A stretch of 64,000 nucleotides of DNA. Source: Rhodoferax sp. Its GTDB lineage: Bacteria > Pseudomonadota > Gammaproteobacteria > Burkholderiales > Burkholderiaceae_C. The notes below the pieces were generated by a model. It saw only the letters and a list, made by a program, of their open reading frames with translations. It did not search any database and was not told the DNA's origin. The translations under genes and the position numbers were made by a program. This document shows, piece by piece, positions 7,882 to 16,437 of the stretch; the stretch's first letter is position 1; each line of letters starts with the position of its first letter. The stretch is from NCBI RefSeq assembly GCF_030697375.1, contig NZ_JAUYQD010000035.1, positions 1 through 64,000 of the forward strand, written 5' to 3'.

Positions 7882-9681
7882 TCAACTCAAGGGCGGCGTG
7901 GAGACAAGCACCTCTTCCATCACCGTCAAACCTTCCGCCACCCGCAAGGCACCCGCCAAACGCAGCGGGCGCATGCCATCGGTCACCGCCTGGCGGCGCA
8001 AGGCGTCGATGCCGGGGTCGGCGCTGAAGCGGGTCTTGAAGGCCTCCGACACCACCAGCAATTCGTACAAACCCATGCGGCCCATAAAACCCGTCATGCG
8101 GCAGTCCACACAGCCCACCGGTTTGTAGGCTTTGTACGCCCCGTTGATTTGCCAGGGCTTAACCATCTCCCCCAGCGCCTCGCGGCTGGCCGCTTCATCA
8201 CGCACCTTGCACTGCTTGCACAGGATGCGCACCAGGCGCTGCGCCAGCACGCCCAACAAAGTGGCATTGATCAGGTAAGGCGGAATGCCCAGTTCCGTCA
8301 AACGGGTCACGGCAGACGGCGCGTCGTTGGTGTGCAGGGTGGAAAACACCAGATGCCCCGTGAGCGCGGCCTGCACCGCCATCTCGGCGGTTTCGCGGTC
8401 GCGTATTTCACCCACCATGATGATGTCGGGGTCCTGGCGCATCAGCGCGCGCAGGCCTTGCGGAAAACCAAAGTCGAGCTGCGGCTGCACCTGGGTCTGG
8501 TTGAACGCCGGCTCGATCATTTCAATCGGGTCTTCCACCGTGCTGACATTGACCTCTTCGGTGGCCACCCGCTTCAGGGTGGAATACAGCGTGGTGGTCT
8601 TGCCCGAACCGGTGGGGCCGGTCACCAAAATGATGCCGTGGGCCCGCTTGACCAACTGCTCCCAACGCTGGGCATCGTGGGCAGAGAAACCCAGGGCATC
8701 CAGGTCTTTGACAGCGTTGTCCGGGTCAAAAATCCGCATCACCATTTTTTCGCCGAAGGCGGTGGGCAAGGTGGAGATACGCATCTCGATCTCGTCGCCC
8801 CGGGGGTTGCGCGTCTTGATGCGCCCGTCCAGCGGGCGGCGCTTTTCGATCACGTCCATGCGCCCCAGCAGCTTGATGCGCGCGGTCATGGCGTTCATCA
8901 CCCCCATGGGCATCTGGTACACCGGGTGCAACACGCCATCGATGCGGAAGCGGATCACGCCCTGTTCCCGGCGGGGCTCCAGGTGGATGTCGCTGGCGCG
9001 CTGGTCAAAGGCGTACTGCCACAACCAGTCCACCACCTGCACCACGCCCTGGTCGTTGGCGTCCAGCTGTTTGTTGGTTTTGCCCAGCTCCACCAGCTGT
9101 TCAAAACTGGCACTGTTGTTGGTGCCCGATTTGGCGGCGGCCCGCACCGACTTGGCCAGGGCATAAAACTCGGCCGTGTAGCGCTGGATCTCTTGCGGGC
9201 TGGCCACCACGCGGCGCACACTGCGCCGGGACTGGCGCTCCACCTCGGCCACCCAGTCCGTCACGAACGGTTCGGCCGTGGCCACGGTGATCTCGCTGGG
9301 GGTCACCAGCACCGGCAATATTTTGTGCCGCTCGGCATAGACGGCCCCCATGGCATCGGCCACTTTACCCACGTCCACCTTGAGCGGGTCAATTCGCAAA
9401 TAGCTCAATTGGGCCCGTGCGGCCAGCCATTGCGTCAGCATTTCAATGTCCAGCGGCTTTTGGTCCTGGGCGCGGCGCATCGACACACTGGCCAGGCGCA
9501 CCAGCGGGTGCTGCACGCTCTCCGCCTGGGAACAGCGCGACACGGTGCGCTGCGCTTCCTCGTCCGAAATCACCTCGTCCTGCTGCAGCCACTCCACCAA
9601 ATGGCGCCAATCCACCGGGCCGACATGGGCCGACGCGGTCAAGGCATGGCTTTTGGAGTGGGACTTTTGCGCGGGGTTCAT
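7882..9681 (-). CDS. GspE/PilB-type secretion or pilus ATPase
   Basis: AAA+-like hexameric ATPase of the type II secretion/type IV pilus family, 599 residues from the ATG at 9681. A longer frame exists upstream, but this ATG overlaps the previous gene's TGA (ATGA), which decides the start. The N-terminal MshEN-like region (about 20-170) precedes the ATPase core with Walker A GPTGSGKTTT (355-364), Asp-box EDPIE (383-387), Walker B DPDIIMVGEIRD (417-428) and the HTND His box. A zinc site of four Cys (488, 491, 524, 527) is intact. No pseudopilin, secretin or pilC gene is nearby, so it is an orphan and its partners must lie elsewhere. Confidence 0.9.
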   Translation of the reverse strand: MNPAQKSHSKSHALTASAHVGPVDWRHLVEWLQQDEVISDEEAQRTVSRCSQAESVQHPLVRLASVSMRRAQDQKPLDIEMLTQWLAARAQLSYLRIDPLKVDVGKVADAMGAVYAERHKILPVLVTPSEITVATAEPFVTDWVAEVERQSRRSVRRVVASPQEIQRYTAEFYALAKSVRAAAKSGTNNSASFEQLVELGKTNKQLDANDQGVVQVVDWLWQYAFDQRASDIHLEPRREQGVIRFRIDGVLHPVYQMPMGVMNAMTARIKLLGRMDVIEKRRPLDGRIKTRNPRGDEIEMRISTLPTAFGEKMVMRIFDPDNAVKDLDALGFSAHDAQRWEQLVKRAHGIILVTGPTGSGKTTTLYSTLKRVATEEVNVSTVEDPIEMIEPAFNQTQVQPQLDFGFPQGLRALMRQDPDIIMVGEIRDRETAEMAVQAALTGHLVFSTLHTNDAPSAVTRLTELGIPPYLINATLLGVLAQRLVRILCKQCKVRDEAASREALGEMVKPWQINGAYKAYKPVGCVDCRMTGFMGRMGLYELLVVSEAFKTRFSADPGIDALRRQAVTDGMRPLRLAGALRVAEGLTVMEEVLVSTPPLS

Positions 9682-10436
9682 GGCTGCACCGGCTTGAACA
9701 CCCGCACCCATTTGTCGGCGGGCAAGCCCCACTGCGCCTTGATGACCTCCGCCCGCTCGGCCAGCACGGCGCGTTTGGGGCGCGAGGCGGTGCGCTGGGC
9801 CATCACCACCGTGTTGCCTTCGCGGGTGGACTTGAACGCCCAGATCGCGTCCATGCCAAAGGCGGCGGCCATTTTGTCCACACTCTTTTGAAAACTGGAG
9901 GTGCGCCCGAACAGATTGACCGTCATGCAACCGTCCTCGGTCAGCACTCTGCGGCAGTCGGCATAAAAATCTTCGCTGTCCAGCACGGGGGCTGCGGCTT
10001 CTTCGTCGTACAGGTCCACCTGCAGGGCATCGACCGCCCCCAACCAGCGCGGCAGCTTGATCTCTTGGGACGCATCGGCCAGCACCACCTGCATGCGGCT
10101 GTTGTCCTGGGGCAACTTGAACCAGCCACGGCAGGCGTGCAAGACCTGGGGATTGAGTTCAATGGCCGTGGTTTTCATGCGCAGCTCTTTGTGGCAGAAC
10201 TTGGTGAGCGAGCCCGCGCCCAGCCCCAACTGCAGCGCTTGGCGCTTGCCGACCCCGGTGGGGTCCACAAACAGCAGCCACGCCATCATGCGCTGGATGT
10301 ATTCGTGCACCAGCAGCGTGGGCGCCTCCACCAGCATGGAGCCTTGTATCCATTCGCTACCCAAATGCAGGTGCCGAAATGGGCCTTCTTCCGAGAAATT
10401 CACCTCGGGCAGGTTCAGTGTGTCAATTTTTGCCAT
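9678..10436 (-). CDS. Spermidine synthase-like methyltransferase-fold protein
   Basis: 252-residue protein with the SpeE-like Rossmann fold: nucleotide-binding loop ALQLGLGAGSLTKF (about 67-80), an acidic end of beta-2 (TAIELNP), and a D-A-S segment (VVLADASQ) typical of spermidine synthase homologues. The canonical synthase catalytic stretch (YDVIxxDxTDP) is degenerate here (VDALQVDLYDEEAAAP), so polyamine synthesis is not assured. Many such proteins are annotated only as spermidine synthase-like. It overlaps the GspE-type gene by four bases, so the two are translationally coupled. I infer an operon but no shared function. Confidence 0.75.
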   Translation of the reverse strand: MAKIDTLNLPEVNFSEEGPFRHLHLGSEWIQGSMLVEAPTLLVHEYIQRMMAWLLFVDPTGVGKRQALQLGLGAGSLTKFCHKELRMKTTAIELNPQVLHACRGWFKLPQDNSRMQVVLADASQEIKLPRWLGAVDALQVDLYDEEAAAPVLDSEDFYADCRRVLTEDGCMTVNLFGRTSSFQKSVDKMAAAFGMDAIWAFKSTREGNTVVMAQRTASRPKRAVLAERAEVIKAQWGLPADKWVRVFKPVQP

Positions 10437-10540
10437 GGGGATTTATACCAGCAGCCGCCTACGGCGCCGGATGGCCCCCTGTCGGAGGCCCAAAAACCCG
10501 CCTGGGCGCGCTTGGCGCCCCGCTCCCAACCCAGCTTTTG

Positions 10541-11275
10541 CTACTTCAGGTACTTGGCTTTGATCTTGTCAATGGTCCCGTCCTTTTGCATCTCTTGCAG
10601 TGCTTTTTTGGACCGGTTGACGAAGTCGTCCGACGTTTTTTTGCTAAACGCCAGGTATAGGCCCGAGGACAAGGCCTCCAGTTTGAGGACCTTGACCACG
10701 CTGGCCGGGTCCAGCCCTTCGCGCTTGTAAAGAGCCACCTGCCCCATTTCATCAATAGGAAACAGGTCAATCCGGTCGGCGGCGAGTTTTTTGGCATTGA
10801 TGCCGTCTTCCGTCACCAAATCCATTTTCACGCCCTCCTTGTCCAAATACTGGGCCCGCACGTCTTCCCGCACCGCACCAATCCGCAGACTCTTCAGCCC
10901 GCCCAGATCCGTCGCCTTGATATCGGTGCGGCCCTTGAGCCGGTACAGGTACACGTTGTAGGGGGCAATCACGTCCACCCACTTGAACAGGGCTTCCCGT
11001 TTTTGGCTTCTGCCAATGGAGTAAATGGCCACATTGGGGTCATCTTGCGCCACTTGGTAAGCCCGCGCCCACGGGTACATGCTGATTTGGTATTCAATCT
11101 TGGCCCGCCTGAACGCCTCCTCCACCACTTCCGTGGATAGCCCCACAATTTTCTTGGTGGCACCGTCCAGATAGTTGTAGGGTGGGTACTCTTCGGTCAC
11201 CACCGTGATCTTCTGCGCGAAGGCGGTCAAGGCCGCAAACAGGGTGACGAACGCGACCAAGACTGGTTTTTTCAT
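10541..11275 (-). CDS. Periplasmic amino-acid-type ABC substrate-binding protein (family 3)
   Basis: Solute-binding protein of family 3 (about 244 residues). It has a signal peptide (MKKPVLVAFVTLFAALTAFA) followed by the mature start QKITVVTEEYPPYNYL, typical of PBPb proteins with a polar-ligand pocket. The start is set at 11275 because GTGGAG just upstream is the Shine-Dalgarno; the frame technically opens with a GTG at 11287. No permease or ATPase gene is adjacent, so it is an orphan binding protein, or one of the family members used as a sensor or for other roles. Confidence 0.85.
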   Translation of the reverse strand: MKKPVLVAFVTLFAALTAFAQKITVVTEEYPPYNYLDGATKKIVGLSTEVVEEAFRRAKIEYQISMYPWARAYQVAQDDPNVAIYSIGRSQKREALFKWVDVIAPYNVYLYRLKGRTDIKATDLGGLKSLRIGAVREDVRAQYLDKEGVKMDLVTEDGINAKKLAADRIDLFPIDEMGQVALYKREGLDPASVVKVLKLEALSSGLYLAFSKKTSDDFVNRSKKALQEMQKDGTIDKIKAKYLK

Positions 11276-11355
11276 CTGAATCTCCACGTGGGTTCCTCAA
11301 GGACCGCACCAAGGCGCTGGGTGCAAGACCATGCTACGCCGGTTTCAAGTCCCTG

Positions 11356-12216
11356 TCACCCCAGCGCGGCGCACCCCAGCAAGGCAGCCAGCCGCGGCAA
11401 AGCCTGGCAGGCATTGCGGGTCGTGGCGTCGGCCAAGGCTTCGGTCGAGATGCCGCGCAATTCGGCCACCACCGCAGCAATACGCGGCAACTCGGCCGGC
11501 TCATTGCGCCCCTGGGGCGTTCCCAGGCTGCGGCTTTGTGCCGTGGTGTAGAGCCAATGGGGGGGAATGTCGGGAGCATCGGTTTCCATCACCAGTGCGT
11601 CCAGGGGCAGGGTCTGGGCCAGGCGGCGCAGTTGCAAGGCCCGCTCATAGGTGACGGCCCCGCCAAACCCCAGTTTGAAACCCAGCTTGATGAACTCCTG
11701 CGCCTGCACCGCGCTGCCATTGAAGGCGTGGGCGATGCCTGACCACGGTGGGCCGCCACGCCCCAGCTCGCGCAAGTGTTTGAGAAGGCGGTCGGCCGAG
11801 CGGCGCACATGCAAGACCACGGGCAGCTGGTATTTGCGGGCCAGCTTGAGCTGTTCGCGCAAAAAATGCTCCTGCCGTTCGCGCAAGGGGCTTTCACACA
11901 GCGCGGGCACAAAGTAGTCCAGGCCAATCTCCCCCACGGCCACCAGGCGGGGGTCGTCCCGGTGGGCGGCCAGTTGCCGGTCCAGCGCAGCCAGATCGTC
12001 ATCCCGGGCGCGTGCCACACACAGCGGGTGGATGCCCAGGCCATAGCTGTCTCCGCCTGCATGGGCCAAGGTGCGCACCGTATCGAGGTTGGCGATCTCC
12101 ACCGCCGGAATCACGCAGTGCACCACCCCTGCCGCCCTGGCCCGCTGGCGCACCTGCAGCACATCCACCGCCAGCTCGGGGGCGTCCAGGTGGCAGTGGG
12201 TGTCTATCCATGGCAT
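11356..12216 (-). CDS. TatD family metal-dependent hydrolase
   Basis: 286-residue TatD/YcfH-type hydrolase (TIM barrel, two metals, DNase-like activity in family members). Metal ligands are visible: the DTHCHLD motif (5-11), Glu in VAVGEIGLDY, His in LPVVLHVR and IAHAFNG, and the Asp in METDAPDIPP. It sits between two genes for periplasmic binding proteins on the same strand without evident functional linkage. Confidence 0.92.
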   Translation of the reverse strand: MPWIDTHCHLDAPELAVDVLQVRQRARAAGVVHCVIPAVEIANLDTVRTLAHAGGDSYGLGIHPLCVARARDDDLAALDRQLAAHRDDPRLVAVGEIGLDYFVPALCESPLRERQEHFLREQLKLARKYQLPVVLHVRRSADRLLKHLRELGRGGPPWSGIAHAFNGSAVQAQEFIKLGFKLGFGGAVTYERALQLRRLAQTLPLDALVMETDAPDIPPHWLYTTAQSRSLGTPQGRNEPAELPRIAAVVAELRGISTEALADATTRNACQALPRLAALLGCAALG

Positions 12217-12240
12217 GGGGTGGGGGCTATGTTTCAGCTG

Positions 12241-13449
12241 CTATTTTTTGCGTTGCACAAACAGGTTGCGGGTTTTGTCCTCTGCATACGCAAAGGATAC
12301 GGCGCCGTTTTTTACCATGCCCATGACCAGCATGTTGCTGGTAATGGCATCCTTATCGTCCCGGCTGAAGGGATGCTCGTGGGTGGCCGTCACGCCGTAG
12401 TACACCCGGGGAAAGTTTTCCAGTGCCGTCTTGATGGAGGGGCCCGACAAATCCCCGTTGCGTATGGACAAAATGGCATAGGACAGCAGGTACACCGTGT
12501 CATAGGCCTGCGCCGCCGCCATGGGCACGGTGATTTTGCGGGTTTTGTACTTGCGCGCATAGGCGCTCAAAAACGCGATGCGGCGCTCGTTGCTGGGCTC
12601 GGCCACAAAGGTTTGCGCCATCAAGGCGCCCTCGGCCGCCTCTTTGGCGCCGTCGATGAACAATGGAAACGACAAAGGCCAAGCCCCCACTTGCGGCACT
12701 TTCCAGCCCAGGGCCTGGCGTCCCTTGGCCACCACGGCCGCCTCTGGCCCGACGGTGTAGCTGAAAATGACATTGGCGCCGGCCTCTTGCGCGGCCTTGA
12801 GTTCGCTCTTGAGGTCTTTCACGCCCAAGTCAAAGCGGGCGATGAAGACCGGCTTGAGGTCCTTGCGGGCCAGCGCCTTCACCACGTCCTGCATGCCGGC
12901 TTCGCCGTAGCCGGTGTTGTCCGCAAAGATGGCGACTTTGGTCCAGCCGCGCGCGACGATATCCTCCACCACAAAGGGCGCCTGGATGCCGTCACGCGCC
13001 GAGGTTCTAAAAATATAGCTCTCGGGCGCCGGGTACTTGGTGGTGATGGGGGTGCCGGTGGCGCAGGGCACGATCAGGGGCGATTTGGCATTTTGGAACA
13101 CCTCCAGCGACTTCATCGCCACGCCGGTGTTGCAAAAACCGATGGTGGCGGCCACCTGCTCCTGCATCAGCTCTTGCGAGCGCTGCAAGCCCACCTCAGG
13201 GGTGGCGGCGTCGTCTTTCACCACCAGCTCCAGCATGCGGCCCATGAAACCACCGGCGGCATTGATCTCGTCAATCGCCAGCATGGCGCCGTTGCGCATG
13301 GGCAGCCCAAAATCCGAAGACGGCCCGGTGAAGGGGCCGATGAGGCCGATGCGCAGGGGTTTGGCCACCTGCGCGCCCGCCAGCCCGCAAGCCACCGCCA
13401 AGCCCACCACCGCCACGATTTTTGTGCACCAGCGCATGTTCATGTTCAA
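12241..13449 (-). CDS. Branched-chain amino acid-type ABC substrate-binding protein
   Basis: 402-residue periplasmic binding protein of the LivK/receptor-ligand-binding type I fold. A signal peptide (about 1-26, ending CGLAGA) is followed by KPLRIGLIGPFTGPSSDFG, and the middle contains the family's typical INAAGGFMGR. The livHMGF transporter genes are not adjacent, so this is another orphan binding protein, a frequent situation in Burkholderiales. The ligand is unknown. Confidence 0.88.
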   Translation of the reverse strand: MNMNMRWCTKIVAVVGLAVACGLAGAQVAKPLRIGLIGPFTGPSSDFGLPMRNGAMLAIDEINAAGGFMGRMLELVVKDDAATPEVGLQRSQELMQEQVAATIGFCNTGVAMKSLEVFQNAKSPLIVPCATGTPITTKYPAPESYIFRTSARDGIQAPFVVEDIVARGWTKVAIFADNTGYGEAGMQDVVKALARKDLKPVFIARFDLGVKDLKSELKAAQEAGANVIFSYTVGPEAAVVAKGRQALGWKVPQVGAWPLSFPLFIDGAKEAAEGALMAQTFVAEPSNERRIAFLSAYARKYKTRKITVPMAAAQAYDTVYLLSYAILSIRNGDLSGPSIKTALENFPRVYYGVTATHEHPFSRDDKDAITSNMLVMGMVKNGAVSFAYAEDKTRNLFVQRKK

Positions 13450-13536
13450 CTCCAGAAATGTGCGTGGAGCTTAGAACCCACCCCCCACTTCCCGCCCCCC
13501 GGCAAACCCTTAAACAGGCCGTGCCGTCAGAAAACC

Positions 13537-13656
13537 GAAAGTTTCATGTAAGTTAGATGCCGCCCGCAAGCTGGCCCAGCACCAGGTGCAATTGGCGCGT
13601 GCAGCGCGCCGCCAGCGTGGCGTCGTGGGTGACCAGCACAAAGGCCGTGCCCTGCT
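13537..13656 (-). repeat. Direct repeat, left copy of the lolD 3' end
   Basis: 120-bp sequence that aligns without gaps to 16875-16994, the end of lolD and its immediate downstream sequence, with about 85 % identity by eye. The two copies are in the same orientation and bracket the ECF sigma module. Because the copies have diverged by about 15 %, this is not a fresh duplication. Confidence 0.8.
13553..13656 (-). pseudogene. Remnant of a lolD-like ABC ATPase 3' end
   Basis: About 34 codons on the minus strand encode the C-terminal tail of a LolD-type ATPase, including the His-switch segment LVTHDATLA and ending at TAA (13553-13555). It matches the tail of the intact lolD (16891-17682) with only a few substitutions (for example GRC to ARC and GGQ to GGI). 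Nothing upstream on that strand resembles the rest of an ABC ATPase; instead the sigma factor gene starts within 70 bp. It reads as the stump of a second lolD-like gene or as one end of a recombination event. Confidence 0.75.
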
Positions 13657-13724
13657 TCAACGTCAGTGAAGAAGTCGCCGTGCTGCGGCGCGCTCGGGCA
13701 CGCCGCTTGCGATATTCTCGTGGA

Positions 13725-14978
13725 ATGCCCACCGCCCAAACCTTACAGGAGATCGACCTTGTGTACCGCCGCGATGCGCGGCGTGTGTTCGCCTCGCTGG
13801 TGCGGCTGCTGGGGGACTTTGATCTGGCGGAAGAGGCGCTGCACGAGGCCTTTCGCGCCGCGCTGGAGCAGTGGCCCGAACACGGCGTGCCGGGCAACCC
13901 TTCGGCCTGGCTGGTGTCTGCCGGGCGCTTCAAGGCGATTGACAGCATCCGCCGGCAGGCGCGTTTCACGTCCACGGAAACCATGGAGCAGCCCCTGGAG
14001 GCGATTGCCGATGAAACGCTGCCCACCGACGAATCTGCCGAGCTAGAAGACGACTCGCTGCGTCTCATCTTCACCTGCTGCCACCCCGCGCTGGCGCCGG
14101 ACGCGCAGGTGGCGCTCACCTTGCGCGAGGTCTGTGGCCTGACCACCGAGGAGATCGCCCGCGCCTACCTGATACCTGCGACCACCGTGGCGCAGCGCAT
14201 CGTCCGCGCCAAGGCCAAAATCCGGGACGCCAAAATTCCGTACCGCGTGCCGGAAGCCGATGAACTTCCGCAGCGCATGGCCAGTGTGTTGCGGGTTCTC
14301 TACCTGGTGTTCAACGAGGGTTATTCGCCATCGTCGGGTGTGTTGGTGACCCGCGCAGACCTGTCGGGCGAGGCCATACGCCTGACCCGGCTGATTGCCA
14401 CCGTGTTGCCGCCCCCGCCGTTGGCCGAAGTCCATGGTCTGCTGGCGCTGATGCTGCTCCATGAGTCGCGCCGCGCCGCCCGGACCGACGGTGCCGGTAA
14501 TTTGATACCGCTGGAAGAACAGGACCGCACGCTTTGGCAAACCGGGCTGATCACCGAGGGCTGTGCCCTGGTGGAGAAAGCCCTGCACCTGCCCGGCATA
14601 GGCCCCTACACCTTGCAGGCCGCCATTTCCGCGGTGCATGCGGAGGCTCAAACCGCCGACCAGACGGATTGGGGCCAGATTGTTGGCCTCTACGATGAGT
14701 TGTTGCAGATGGAGCCTTCGCCCATCGTGGCACTCAACCGCGCGGTCGCCGTAGCCATGCACAGCGGGTGTGCGCAGGGCATCGCTCTGGTGGACGAACT
14801 CCTCACCCTCCCTGCCATGCAGGATTACCACCTGGCCCACGCGGCGCGCGCCGATCTGTGCCGCCGGCTGCAGCGCTGGGAGGAAGCACGCGCGTCTTAC
14901 AAAGCGGCTTTGGCACTGGTGCAGCTGGAGCCCGAACGCCGGTTCCTGGAGCGCCGGTTGTCTGAAATAACAAGCTGA
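13725..14978 (+). CDS. ECF42-type RNA polymerase sigma factor with C-terminal TPR-like extension
   Basis: ECF sigma factor of 417 residues. Region 2 is in the first 80 residues (DLVYRRDARRVFASLVRLLGDF; DSIRRQAR), and region 4 is around 120-165 (LTLREVCGLTTEEIARAYL, followed by TTVAQRIVRAKAKI). It has the long helical C-terminal extension characteristic of group ECF42 (SigJ/DUF6596-like). These lack a classical anti-sigma factor and occur beside DGPF/YCII genes, as here. The start is the ATG at 13725; an in-frame open region upstream lies over the lolD remnant and is not convincing coding sequence. The downstream genes begin 104 bp later behind a likely ECF42 promoter. The signal it responds to is not evident. 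Confidence 0.9.
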   Translation: MPTAQTLQEIDLVYRRDARRVFASLVRLLGDFDLAEEALHEAFRAALEQWPEHGVPGNPSAWLVSAGRFKAIDSIRRQARFTSTETMEQPLEAIADETLPTDESAELEDDSLRLIFTCCHPALAPDAQVALTLREVCGLTTEEIARAYLIPATTVAQRIVRAKAKIRDAKIPYRVPEADELPQRMASVLRVLYLVFNEGYSPSSGVLVTRADLSGEAIRLTRLIATVLPPPPLAEVHGLLALMLLHESRRAARTDGAGNLIPLEEQDRTLWQTGLITEGCALVEKALHLPGIGPYTLQAAISAVHAEAQTADQTDWGQIVGLYDELLQMEPSPIVALNRAVAVAMHSGCAQGIALVDELLTLPAMQDYHLAHAARADLCRRLQRWEEARASYKAALALVQLEPERRFLERRLSEITS

Positions 14979-15000
14979 TCAAAAATATTTTTTCTGTGGA

Positions 15001-15027
15001 TGTCGAGTAGGCCCCGGCCCGATCGAC
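15001..15027 (+). promoter_or_regulatory. Predicted ECF42-dependent promoter
   Basis: TGTCGA (15001-15006), a 17-bp spacer, then CGAC (15024-15027). From memory, ECF42 sigma factors recognise TGTCGA at -35 and a CGA(T)C-type -10. The site lies 55 bp upstream of the SRPBCC start codon, between the sigma gene and the DGPF operon, so it would let the sigma factor drive its own cargo operon. No equivalent site is visible upstream of the sigma gene. Confidence 0.6.
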
Positions 15028-15081
15028 TAGTTTGTTTAAAACCTGCCGCCCAACGGCACCCAACAGCAAAGGACCCTTCTT

Positions 15082-15489
15082 ATGCAAATCACGGTTGAAA
15101 CCCTTATCCACGCGCCCGTCGCCAGGGTCTGGAGCGCCTACACCACACCGGCCGACATCGTCCAATGGAACGCCGCATCCGACGACTGGCACACCACCAA
15201 GGCCACCGTCGATCTGCGCGAGGGCGGCGCCTTCTCGTCGCGCATGGAGGCCAAGGACGGTAGTTTTGGATTTGATTTTGCGGGCACGTACACCAAGGTC
15301 GTGCCGCACCAACGCATCGAATACACCTTTGGTGACCGGAGCGGAACCGTCGAATTTATCGAAGGCTCCGATGGCGTGACCGTACGCTCCACCTTTGATG
15401 CAGAGAGCGAACATCCGGTGGAACAGCAGCGCTTCGGCTGGCAATCCATTCTGAACAAATTTGCCCAACATGTGGAGACCTCCAAATGA
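15082..15489 (+). CDS. SRPBCC (AHSA1/START-like) family protein
   Basis: 135-residue protein of the SRPBCC/AHSA1 fold, a small-ligand-binding or cofactor-free enzyme scaffold. Its N-terminus is family-typical (VETLIHAPVARVWSAYTTP; DIVQWNAASDDWHT) and its C-terminus ends in a helix (GWQSILNKFAQHVE). It has no signal peptide, so it is cytoplasmic. It is the first gene of a four-gene set controlled by the adjacent ECF42 sigma factor, and its last four bases overlap the YceI gene (ATGA). The ligand is unknown. Confidence 0.88.
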   Translation: MQITVETLIHAPVARVWSAYTTPADIVQWNAASDDWHTTKATVDLREGGAFSSRMEAKDGSFGFDFAGTYTKVVPHQRIEYTFGDRSGTVEFIEGSDGVTVRSTFDAESEHPVEQQRFGWQSILNKFAQHVETSK

Positions 15490-16067
15490 TCAAGATCCCT
15501 CCGAAAACCCTGTGGGCCGCGCTGGCCCTGGTATCTGGCTGCGCGATGGCCGCACCGGTCAACTACACCATAGACCCCGCCCACACCTACCCCAGTTTTG
15601 AGGCCGACCACATGGGTGTCTCGTTCTGGCGGGGCAAGATGAACAAGAACTCCGGCACCGTGGTGCTGGACAGGGCCGCCGGCACCGGCACGGTGGAGAT
15701 CGTCATTGATCTGGCCTCCATCGACTTCGGACTCCCGGCAATGAATGCCTGGGCCACCGGCAAAGACTTCTCCAACGTGAAGAAGTCCCCCCGCGCCATC
15801 TACAAAGGCACACTGGAAAAATTTGTGGATGGCAACCCGACGCAGCTAACCGGCGAGCTGACGCTCAATGGCCAGACGCACCCGGTCAACCTCAGCATCC
15901 AGCGTTTCAAGTGTGTCCCGCACCCCATGCTCAAACGCGAGCTGTGTGGTGCGGACGCCAGCGGCAGTTTCAACCGTGACGCCTTTGGCCTATCCGCTGG
16001 AAAGGACTATGGCTTCAACATGGACGTCGCCTTGCGCATCCAGGCAGAAGCGGTGGCGGCGCCATGA
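15486..16067 (+). CDS. YceI family periplasmic lipid-binding-like protein
   Basis: 193-residue secreted protein with a signal peptide (MIKIPPKTLWAALALVSGCAMA) and the YceI lipocalin-like barrel: VNYTIDPAHTYPSFEADHMG, then GEVHI-type strands and the NGQTHPVNLSI segment. Family members bind polyisoprenoids or quinones, and many are stress-induced. It overlaps its neighbours on both sides by four bases, so translation is coupled. Being exported, it is the only envelope component of the ECF42 module. Confidence 0.92.
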   Translation: MIKIPPKTLWAALALVSGCAMAAPVNYTIDPAHTYPSFEADHMGVSFWRGKMNKNSGTVVLDRAAGTGTVEIVIDLASIDFGLPAMNAWATGKDFSNVKKSPRAIYKGTLEKFVDGNPTQLTGELTLNGQTHPVNLSIQRFKCVPHPMLKRELCGADASGSFNRDAFGLSAGKDYGFNMDVALRIQAEAVAAP

Positions 16068-16411
16068 AGTACCTCTGCCTGGTCTACCTGTCCAAGGAAA
16101 AATGGAGCGCCTGCCCGGACGCGGTGTGTTTCGAGGCCGCCAAGGGCCTGCAAGCGAGCGGCCATCTGCTGGCCGCAGAACCCCTGCACCCGGTGGAAAC
16201 CGCCACCACACTGCGGATTCGCAATGGCCAGTTGTCCATGACCGACGGCCCCTTTGCCGAAACCAAGGAACAGCTGGCGGGCTTTTACCTGCTGGAGGCC
16301 AAGGACCTGAACGATGCCATTCGCCTGGCCGCGAAGATCCCGCCGGTGCAATACGGCAGTGTGGAAGTACGGCCGGTGCGGGAGTTGGATGTCGGTGAAC
16401 CCACAACCTGA
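16064..16411 (+). CDS. YCII-related DGPF domain protein
   Basis: 115-residue YCII/DGPF protein. The diagnostic DGPF motif occupies 61-64 (MTDGPFAETKEQL), followed by the family's GFYLLEAKDLNDAIRLA helix. DGPF proteins are the genomic hallmark of ECF42 sigma factors and are thought to act with or report to them, but the biochemistry is unsettled. It overlaps yceI by four bases. A Cys at 5 (YLCLVYL) is conserved in related proteins. Confidence 0.93.
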   Translation: MKYLCLVYLSKEKWSACPDAVCFEAAKGLQASGHLLAAEPLHPVETATTLRIRNGQLSMTDGPFAETKEQLAGFYLLEAKDLNDAIRLAAKIPPVQYGSVEVRPVRELDVGEPTT

Positions 16412-16437
16412 TGCAACCCAGAAACAAGGAGATAAAC

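Noticed and set aside
7801..9891. 696-codon plus-strand frame over tctB and the GspE-type gene
   Set aside because: Antisense shadow of a gene with intact Walker motifs; composition typical of reverse-strand frames.
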